64,000 nucleotides of DNA, from the NCBI RefSeq assembly GCF_011516655.1, contig NZ_WOSV01000003.1, positions 310,001 to 374,000 of the forward strand. The letters run 5' to 3'. Numbering within the stretch: position 1 is the stretch's first letter; each line of letters begins with the position of its first letter. The position numbers and the translations under genes are program-made. Below the pieces are notes generated by a model. The model did not search any database and had not been told where the DNA came from. It was given only the letters and a program-made list of their open reading frames with translations. Positions 57,583-64,000 of this stretch are shown in pieces. The stretch comes from Acetobacter thailandicus (GTDB taxonomy: Bacteria > Pseudomonadota > Alphaproteobacteria > Acetobacterales > Acetobacteraceae).

Positions 57583-58904
57583 AAGCCGGCGGGCTCCGCC
57601 TGTTTTTTTTCTTTTGTCTTAACCGGAGTTTCCCTGAACATACCCCATTTATCCAGCGTATCAATTGCTGCCTGAATACCATCCTCTGAGCGAATTTCTT
57701 CCCCCAGAATTTTAGCAGCTTTAAGGAAACGTGACCCCTGCGCCATATGAATAACATCGGCAAGCTGCTCAGATGTCAGAGTTTTCCGGTCAAGCATAAC
57801 AGGATTAATCCCTATTTCGTGCATACGCCACCTCCAGAAAAACTGATCTGCTACGAATGGCAACAAAATTTGTGGAATACCGGCACGAGCCGCTGCCGCC
57901 ACAGTGCCTGCACCACCGTGATGCACGGCGAGTGAAACCCGAGGGAAAAGCCAGTCATGCGGCACACTGTCTACAAAAAAGATCCTCTCATCAGCAGAGA
58001 CTAACTGGTTTTTAGCTAAAGCTCCCCAGCCTGTAGCCACAACGGCTCTGCGCCCGGATTTACGTATTGCGTCAAGTATTTTACGTGTAAATTCTTCAGA
58101 ACGGCCGGTTCTCATACTGCCAAAACCAACATAAATTGGCTTATCGTTGCCGCTCTCAAGAAAAGCAACGAGATCTGCAGGCGCTATCCATGCATCTGCC
58201 TGGTCGTAAAACCAGTTACCAGTCACTGCTATTCGGTCAGAACGCCAGTCAGAAGGCTGAGGCAGCAGATACCTGCTGTAGGCATACAAAATATATCTGT
58301 TGCCTGAATCCCCATATTCTGAAGACCATGGCCCCATCCATGAAAACTGCTCCAGGCCCAGCTCCTTACGAATGATAGAAGCCGGGTTAGCCAGAACACG
58401 CCACACGATCAGCCTTACAAGATGCCCCAGCAAAAAATTAACAATTCCGGGCATACGTTTTTTCGGTGAAGGCCACAGGGGGGGAATCTCTTTGCTCGGC
58501 GTCAGTGGCATAAACTGCGTCTGAACAAAAGGGATACCACGTTTCTCTGACAAAGAGGCACCAAGCACAGTGCCAGAGCCAGAGCCAATAATCAGATCTG
58601 CACCTTCTGTCGCTTCCCAGCCCTGCTGTGCCCACAAAGGCATCCAGGTTGTCATAACCTGAGATACCTTTTTACCAATCGTGAAGGGATGCCCTTCATC
58701 AAGTGCAGCATGCTCTTTAGCCATCAGCTCAGCAAAGTCAGACCGCAGGGGGGCATGCGTAAGGCCTGAAGTTTCAATCAGCTCCTTATGATTGTCAGAT
58801 GTCGCAATAACGATGTCATGGCCTTTTTCCTTAAGCCTGCGCCCCAGCGCTACGAAAGGACGCGCATCACCCTGAGTTCCAATTGTAATGATAACAATTT
58901 TCAT
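57579..58904 (-). CDS. GT1-family glycosyltransferase of the NRPS operon
   Basis: 441 residues with the GT-B fold. The N-terminal MKIVIITIGTQGDARPFVAL is typical of the sterol/macrolide/rhamnolipid GT1 family, and the donor-binding motif is SLAVHHGGAGTVAAAARAGI followed by ILLPFVADQFFWRWRM. Related enzymes glycosylate lipids, sterols, polyketides or, in IroB, the catechol siderophore enterobactin. The acceptor here is presumably the NRPS product; the sugar cannot be read. Its ATG shares one base with the NRPS stop (TAATG), so translation is coupled. Confidence 0.9.
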   Translation of the reverse strand: MKIVIITIGTQGDARPFVALGRRLKEKGHDIVIATSDNHKELIETSGLTHAPLRSDFAELMAKEHAALDEGHPFTIGKKVSQVMTTWMPLWAQQGWEATEGADLIIGSGSGTVLGASLSEKRGIPFVQTQFMPLTPSKEIPPLWPSPKKRMPGIVNFLLGHLVRLIVWRVLANPASIIRKELGLEQFSWMGPWSSEYGDSGNRYILYAYSRYLLPQPSDWRSDRIAVTGNWFYDQADAWIAPADLVAFLESGNDKPIYVGFGSMRTGRSEEFTRKILDAIRKSGRRAVVATGWGALAKNQLVSADERIFFVDSVPHDWLFPRVSLAVHHGGAGTVAAAARAGIPQILLPFVADQFFWRWRMHEIGINPVMLDRKTLTSEQLADVIHMAQGSRFLKAAKILGEEIRSEDGIQAAIDTLDKWGMFRETPVKTKEKKQAEPAGL

Positions 58905-61900
58905 TATTTTACCTCATGAGCACAGCGTGAATCAGACGGGCTTAATGGAAAACCATATGGCAACCCCCCGCCCTCATCTCTGCTATTCTTTAGATAATCA
59001 TTTAAAATAAAAGAAATTTTTTCAATATTTCCGGTTTTAAGCATATCCTGATGTCGCGCTGCCTGCTCGCAGACCATTACCCGCCCGGATGTATAATTTT
59101 TCCACTGCTCAGGGTTGTCGAACCTTACGCCCTCAGAGGCATCTCCTCCCTTTGCCGCGGCACGAATAAACAGAATATCTGTATCAGATTTACATGGTAT
59201 ATATTTCTGCAACATCGCCATATTACGCAATGTAACCTGGAGAAATACCTTAGCCAGATTTCTCTGATCTTTCTGACCATAGACTGCGCTTTGAGGAATC
59301 TGAGAAATATCAATCCCTTCAAGAAAGAGAGCGGCAACCTCTTCAGCAGTTTTTGGTTCAGGCCTGTCAGGATCTGTCCTGATATCAAGAAACTGTAATG
59401 CCAGACGGACATTTTCTTCAGAGGCAAGAGTAATATTACGGTGTGATTCTTCAAAAGGATAAGAATCAAGCATAGCAAGCATCTGAATCTGCTCGCCTCT
59501 TGCTCTCAGCTGTGCACTCAGCCCATGAGCGATTACACCTCCCATCGACCAGCCTACAAAGCAATACGGTCCATGCGGATGAATTTTTAAAATTTCATCG
59601 AGGTAAATATCTATCAGTTCTTCAACTGTTTCGGGGCTGTTCTCATTAAGCAATAACCCGGCATCCTGCAGGGCATAAACCGGATGTTCAGACGGTAAGA
59701 GTGCCACAAGCTCTTTAAAACTCCAGCTTATACCCAGAACCGGATGAATACAGAAAACCGGAGCTCCCTCACCTTGCGGACGTAAAGGCAGCACAACAGA
59801 AAGCGGGTCAGCGGCCTCACCTTTACCAGCAAGGAACGGAGCCAGAGCAACAACTGTCGCTTCAGTAAAAATTTGCCCGACAGGCAGTTCGTATCCCAGC
59901 TCAGACAGTCTTGCGACCATCTGCAACACCATAAGGCTATCCCCACCCAGACTGAAGAAGCTGGTATGAATATCAACTTCTGTAACGTGAAGGAGCTCTG
60001 CCCATATATCTGCCAGTATTTTCTCTTCATGCGTGCGGGGCAAAACTTTTTCGGAAAAAATTTCTTCTTTCGGTGTCAGAGCCTTCAGCATACGCCGGTC
60101 AAGCTTACCGGCACTTGTCCGTGGTAAATGATCAACATACACAATGCGCCCGGGGACCATCTGCGCAGGCAGTTTTTCACTTATCTGCCGACGTATCACA
60201 ACCGAATCATGCTGATCTGCCACCAGACAGGCAACCAGCACTGTCGTCATATCATCAGCTGATTTTTCAGCCAGAACAGCCGCCTGCCTGACGCCAGGCA
60301 ATTGCATAAGAACACTTTCGACCTCTCCGGTCTCAATACGCATGCCTCTGATCTTTACCTGATCATCAGCGCGCCCTGACAGCCAGACCAGACCATCGGC
60401 TGTACGGACGGCTCTGTCACCTGTGCGATATGCCCGCTCGCCTGAAGGAGCGACAATGAAACGCTCCTGCGTCAGGTCAGGGCGGTTCAGATACCCTGTT
60501 GCCACCCCTGCACCGGCAATGAGCAATTCGCCTGTTACACCGTCAGGCAGCGCGTTACCGTCGCGGTTCACTATAAACAGGCTGGTATTGGCCAGAGGCC
60601 GCCCCACTGGCGGGTTAGCACAGCTCTCAGCTGTTAACCTGTATGCTGTTGACCAGATCGTTGTCTCTGTCGGACCATAAACATTGAACACAGCGCGGCT
60701 ATTAGCAAACAGTTCAGATGCAAGCCCGGGAGAAAGAGCCTCCCCCCCAGTTAACAACGTCAGGCCACATAAAGCTGAAGTAAGACCACTACCGGTAAAT
60801 GTTTTATATAATGTTGGTGTAGCCTGAAGGAATGTCACACCACAGAGATGAATTTTTTGTACCATCATGTGCGGATTACGTACATCCGCATGTGTTGCCA
60901 CCACGACGCAACCACCAGCCACCACAGGCATCAGCAACTCAAGAACAGAAATATCAAACGTCAGCCCGGTTACTGCAAGCAGTCGGTCATTCTTTGTGAA
61001 ATCAACTGTTTCTGTCATTGATAATAGTAAATTATACAGTGCAGAACATGGCACAACCACTCCTTTGGGGCGTCCTGTCGTACCGGATGTAAAACTTACA
61101 TAAGCTGTCTGTGGCGGCACGCTGAATGCCGCACCGGATAAATCTGTTATCGGTAACTCTTCTTTTTTATCCAAACTCAGAACCAGAACAGCGTACCCAT
61201 CAAACCATGATGTCAATGCATGGTCGCCAATAATCACCAGCGCCGGATTAGCCTCTTCAAGTATGACTGCGGCTCGCCCCCGGGGGCTTTCAGTATCAAT
61301 TGCCACCCACGCGCAACCGGCTTTAAGAATAGCCAGAAGAGCAATAACCATCCGCCTGTCACGAGGCAGTGCCACAGCAACCAGGTGACCAGGAGCAAGG
61401 CCCGCTGCCTTCAGACGTTTGGCAAGATGTTCAGCCTCCTCATACAAAAAACGTGAGGACACTGTCCCATCACAGTCAATAAGAGCAGACTCATGCCCTT
61501 TCCTGTCTAAAGACTGCATAAGGAGAGAGGCGGCATCATTGTCAGGCCACAGCCGCACCGCTGCTTCTTCCTCCGCGGCATGAAGCGCTTCTTCCTCCGC
61601 GGAAACAAGCGTAACAGAACTGATACACTGCCCAGGCCGCTCAAGAATCTTATTAACCATCAGGCGAATACGCTCCAGATGGGCATCAAGCTCTTCTGCA
61701 GTGTATAAAGCAGGGTTCGCATCAGCCTGAATGACCAGCCCTCTGCCATCCTGCCGGTCAAATACAAAAAAGGTCAGATCCTGCATTGAGCCATTACTGA
61801 TATTGCGATTACGGGCCACACACTCACCAAAAGCAAGCCTGTAGTTAAATGGCTCAATATTAATACCCAGACGGGTTATATGCTGCCCGGTCTCAAGCAG

Positions 61901-62923
61901 ACCAAGAGTACGACGAAGCTCCTCGTAGCGAAAAAGCTGATGCCTGAGCGCACGCATCATCACACTACGTGACTGCTGCACGAGGTCAGAGAAAGTAATA
62001 CCTTCATCAAAATGGAAACGCAGTACGATCCCGTTTGCCACCATACCGGGTGTTTTACGCAATATGCGGTTAACACGCGCACTGACAGGCATGCCGACAA
62101 CAAGATCATTCTGCTCTGTCACCAGAAAAATATAAGCCGCGAGCAACGCAGTCAGCGTCTGCGGTAAAGACCCGCCATACGCTTTGCCAACTTCGGTAAT
62201 ACGCTCCACACTTTCGGCTGACAAAGAAATTTCGCGAGCCAGCTCGCCACCATTCTCGCCGGTAAGCGGCTTATGCGGACGAACAGACAAAGACACGGGC
62301 TCAGGCAGATCTGTCAGCTCACGCCGCCAGTATTCCTTATCCGCTTCATAGCGACGTGATTCGCCATAAATACGCTCCTGCTCTGACAAAATCTCTGGTG
62401 AATTATACTCTGATAACCCGGGCTCGCGCCCCTCAGCACGGGCGGAATAAACCTGTGCCACACGTGCAGCAACCAGCCCGCCGGTAAACCCGTCGAGGAC
62501 GATGTGATGGCCACAATGAAACCAGACATAACGCTGATGACCAAGCCTGATCAGAGCATTTTTCCACAAAGACTGGGTTGTAATATCAGTCGGTTTACGG
62601 GTTTCTTTCTGCATCCAGTCCCAGGCAGAAGTATCAGGATCCGGATAATTACTCATATCAATAAGAGGAAAAGTGACGTCGTCACTGATAAAAGTAAGAT
62701 ATAAATTTTCGCTGTCAGAGAAAATACGCGACCGTAAAATCGCTATTTCATGTCGCACTTCATACAAAGAACGAAGAAACAATTCTTCATCAATATCTCC
62801 GTCAAGATAAAGCGCCTCTGCAATATTAAATGATGAACCAGGAGGCGCAATGTACTGGGCCATCCATAGCCCGCGCTGCGCCGTCGTAATAGGAAGTAAA
62901 TCCGGTAACTCTTTTCTGCTCAT
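58904..62923 (-). CDS. Single-module NRPS: condensation-adenylation-thiolation-thioesterase
   Basis: 1339 residues from the ATG at 62923 (GAGGG upstream). C domain about 7-440 with HHIVLDG (His139-His140-Asp144-Gly145). A domain about 465-950: SFTSGTTGRPKG near 610, YGPTETT at 749-755, YRTGDRA at 832-838 and Lys940 in SAGKLDRR. Carrier domain with Ser996 in SLGGDSL. Thioesterase from about 1050 with Ser1126 in GWSMGG and a C-terminal ARHQDM His. The layout equals EntF. The specificity residues read D657, I658, L661, Q700, L724, G726, V748, I756, W757, K940, one change from the glycine code DILQLGLIWK. No upstream module, MbtH or phosphopantetheinyl transferase is in the window. First gene of a four-gene operon with glycosyltransferase and exporter. 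Confidence 0.93.
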   Translation of the reverse strand: MSRKELPDLLPITTAQRGLWMAQYIAPPGSSFNIAEALYLDGDIDEELFLRSLYEVRHEIAILRSRIFSDSENLYLTFISDDVTFPLIDMSNYPDPDTSAWDWMQKETRKPTDITTQSLWKNALIRLGHQRYVWFHCGHHIVLDGFTGGLVAARVAQVYSARAEGREPGLSEYNSPEILSEQERIYGESRRYEADKEYWRRELTDLPEPVSLSVRPHKPLTGENGGELAREISLSAESVERITEVGKAYGGSLPQTLTALLAAYIFLVTEQNDLVVGMPVSARVNRILRKTPGMVANGIVLRFHFDEGITFSDLVQQSRSVMMRALRHQLFRYEELRRTLGLLETGQHITRLGINIEPFNYRLAFGECVARNRNISNGSMQDLTFFVFDRQDGRGLVIQADANPALYTAEELDAHLERIRLMVNKILERPGQCISSVTLVSAEEEALHAAEEEAAVRLWPDNDAASLLMQSLDRKGHESALIDCDGTVSSRFLYEEAEHLAKRLKAAGLAPGHLVAVALPRDRRMVIALLAILKAGCAWVAIDTESPRGRAAVILEEANPALVIIGDHALTSWFDGYAVLVLSLDKKEELPITDLSGAAFSVPPQTAYVSFTSGTTGRPKGVVVPCSALYNLLLSMTETVDFTKNDRLLAVTGLTFDISVLELLMPVVAGGCVVVATHADVRNPHMMVQKIHLCGVTFLQATPTLYKTFTGSGLTSALCGLTLLTGGEALSPGLASELFANSRAVFNVYGPTETTIWSTAYRLTAESCANPPVGRPLANTSLFIVNRDGNALPDGVTGELLIAGAGVATGYLNRPDLTQERFIVAPSGERAYRTGDRAVRTADGLVWLSGRADDQVKIRGMRIETGEVESVLMQLPGVRQAAVLAEKSADDMTTVLVACLVADQHDSVVIRRQISEKLPAQMVPGRIVYVDHLPRTSAGKLDRRMLKALTPKEEIFSEKVLPRTHEEKILADIWAELLHVTEVDIHTSFFSLGGDSLMVLQMVARLSELGYELPVGQIFTEATVVALAPFLAGKGEAADPLSVVLPLRPQGEGAPVFCIHPVLGISWSFKELVALLPSEHPVYALQDAGLLLNENSPETVEELIDIYLDEILKIHPHGPYCFVGWSMGGVIAHGLSAQLRARGEQIQMLAMLDSYPFEESHRNITLASEENVRLALQFLDIRTDPDRPEPKTAEEVAALFLEGIDISQIPQSAVYGQKDQRNLAKVFLQVTLRNMAMLQKYIPCKSDTDILFIRAAAKGGDASEGVRFDNPEQWKNYTSGRVMVCEQAARHQDMLKTGNIEKISFILNDYLKNSRDEGGGLPYGFPLSPSDSRCAHEVK

Positions 62924-63233
62924 AACGCCCTCTGAAGACCACACCAGCGACCCGAAACCCACATAACTAAAACCACGTTTATTTCTTCTTTTTCATAAAT
63001 AACTTTATATTAACCATGACAGCTATAATCTTATTGAGTATCAACACATCATTAAGACTTTTATCATTGAATCACATCAAAAATAGAAAAAAACTTTATT
63101 ATAAGAGATAATTTTTATATTTATAAAATAAAAAAGCCTTTTCATTTTTCTATAACAAACAGAACATTCAAAAAATTTTGCCTCTGAGATTCGGTTTTTC
63201 GGATAACATAAAGTTAACAAAATTACAAATTTG

Positions 63234-63255
63234 AATCTTTATAATTATAAAGATT
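63234..63255. promoter_or_regulatory. Perfect 22-bp palindrome upstream of the NRPS operon
   Basis: AATCTTTATAA/TTATAAAGATT, symmetrical over all 22 bases, about 310 bp before the NRPS start. It could be an operator for a dimeric regulator or a hairpin; AT-richness makes chance symmetry more likely than elsewhere. Confidence 0.4.
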
Positions 63256-63274
63256 TATCATTTTACGTTAACCA

Positions 63275-63418
63275 TTACGCTCTGAGTGCGACACCATAAA
63301 AGGGCACGACAGAGCCAGCTGAATAGCAGCCCGGGCTAATCGCGATTGCAGGTACATCCCACGCCGGAACGATATAAACTATCCGCGAACTAAGTTCTGA
63401 GATCTGCCTTATTGGCAC
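63275..63418 (-). CDS. Possible small peptide gene, 47 codons
   Basis: A GTG-started frame of 47 residues beginning PIRQISELSSRIVYIVPAWD and ending SVVPFYGVALRA. AGGAGG lies 11 bases before the GTG (63430-63435), and the frame coincides with the only GC-normal island in this AT-rich stretch. One Cys, few charges, hydrophobic centre; no signal or precursor-peptide motif was recognised. It is codirectional with the NRPS operon, 350 bp upstream. It could equally be a remnant of a longer gene. Confidence 0.35.
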   Translation of the reverse strand: MPIRQISELSSRIVYIVPAWDVPAIAISPGCYSAGSVVPFYGVALRA

Positions 63419-63691
63419 CTCCGATTCAGCCTCCTGATAATATTATGAATTACCCCAATACTTACTTTATCAAAATGGGCATATACTACTCATGGTAATA
63501 ACAGAAACGCACAAATATGCAAATATTAATTTTTTATATAAGTATTAATTTTTTAAAAACCAGAAACCATGACAACTAATACTTTATTTAATTTGAAAAC
63601 TCTAAAAGGGAGACGCTTATCTATGAGCGTAGTTCTGTAATGTCGTGCAGCATGACCTCGGCGTCCGGCACGCCAATCACATCCCTGCCCC

Positions 63692-64000
63692 TTGCCTCAT
63701 CTTGCACACGGCGTGCCCCGCGTGGATGACCGGCGTGTTCTGAGCGGGATCGTTTATGTGATCCGCAACGGGCTTCAGTGGAAAGATGCTCCCAACCGCA
63801 GCCCGAGCGCACAAGACCTTATATAATCGCTTCATCCGGTGGAGCCGCCTGGGTGTCTTTGACAGGATCTTTAAAACCCTGGCAGAACAGGGGGGCCGTT
63901 CGAAGCGCCTGATGATCGATGCGACGCATCTCAAAGCACACAGAACGGCAGCGTCCCTTCTCAAAAAGGGGCTTTTCCCCGCCATACCGGACGCACAAAA
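63692..64000 (+). mobile_element. IS5-family element A, second copy, broken and cut by the window end
   Basis: Plus-strand transposase pieces: HGVPRVDDRRVLSGIVYVIR and NGLQWKDA in one frame, then after a frame break at about 63790-63808 HKTLYNRFIRWSRLGVFDRI and MIDATHLKAHRTAASLLKKG in another. The second piece is nearly the same as element A at 28.0-28.6 kb. The joint sequence CTCCCAACCGCAGCCCGAGC (63789 onward) is shared with that locus and replaces the usual YGP codons. The extreme N-terminus is also missing. The rest lies outside the window. Confidence 0.8.

Larger units (their letters stand above)
62924..63640. other. AT-rich upstream region of the NRPS operon
   Basis: About 0.7 kb, strongly AT-rich at both sides with a GC-normal island near 63275-63420. 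It should hold the operon promoter. It contains a perfect palindrome and one candidate short gene, listed separately. No riboswitch or Fur box was recognised. The region ends at an IS5 fragment. Confidence 0.5.

Noticed and set aside
58904-62923. Calling the NRPS EntF and the product enterobactin
   Set aside because: The pocket code points to glycine rather than serine, and no entA-E or dihydroxybenzoate genes are present.
63621-63985. Two minus-strand frames at the window end
   Set aside because: They are antisense to the IS5 transposase on the plus strand; the first 30 codons of one look protein-like but match nothing I recognise.

Overview
The window reads as a chromosomal stretch of an acetic acid bacterium (Alphaproteobacteria, Acetobacteraceae), of moderate GC by eye. 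Pointers are a membrane-bound PQQ glucose dehydrogenase, the alphaproteobacterial LexA box (GAAC-N7-GAAC) before lexA, the cluster dgt/argS/SPOR/scpA/scpB/tatB/tatC/serS, an NADP isocitrate dehydrogenase of the eukaryote-like type, and several IS5-family insertion sequences. Genus cannot be fixed from this window.

Layout. 0-9 kb: end of a galactose mutarotase gene, glnB-glnA (nitrogen assimilation, minus strand), an aminotransferase, tRNA-His, an AEC-family transporter, a YghU-type glutathione transferase and glucose dehydrogenase. 9-18 kb: rluD, a FecCD-type permease/ATPase pair without binding protein, selO, ilvE, a secreted cupin, and a secreted yellow/MRJP-like propeller. 17-25 kb: the conserved minus-strand housekeeping cluster from dgt to serS, lacking nagZ and tatA at their usual places. 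25-28 kb: an A-type Fe-S carrier, exonuclease III and an amidase. 28-32.4 kb: an accessory island with two decayed, head-to-head fused IS5 elements, a very AT-rich decayed gene plus a small membrane protein, a complete IS5-family element with perfect 22-bp ends, and a broken gene overlapping a 243-codon orphan. 32.5-41 kb: an arginase-fold protein lacking the usual His ligand, a GH20 hexosaminidase, the operon lgt/midA-like/pgeF/lipoprotein, an SMR transporter and an AT-rich secreted orphan. 41-48 kb: peptide transporter, icd, ferredoxin-NADP reductase, a His-rich exported protein and typA. 48-55 kb: feoA-feoB-feoC-like behind a Fur-like palindrome, a HicB-like solo protein, a Tat-type serine hydrolase, a TonB-dependent siderophore receptor, and lexA.

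55.9-62.9 kb holds the most striking system: a tightly coupled minus-strand operon of a single-module NRPS (C-A-T-TE), a GT1 glycosyltransferase, and an ABC-2 exporter (ATPase and permease). The adenylation pocket reads D-I-L-Q-L-G-V-I-W-K, one residue from the glycine code. With no upstream module, the simplest model is an N-acyl-glycine (or other capped glycine) product that is glycosylated and exported. A glycosylated siderophore is the main alternative because a TonB receptor lies close by. Upstream lies a 0.7-kb AT-rich region with a perfect 22-bp palindrome and a GC-normal island encoding a possible 47-residue peptide, followed by another IS5 fragment that carries the same unusual fusion joint seen at 28.6 kb.

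All calls come from reading the sequence and the supplied translations. No database search was run.
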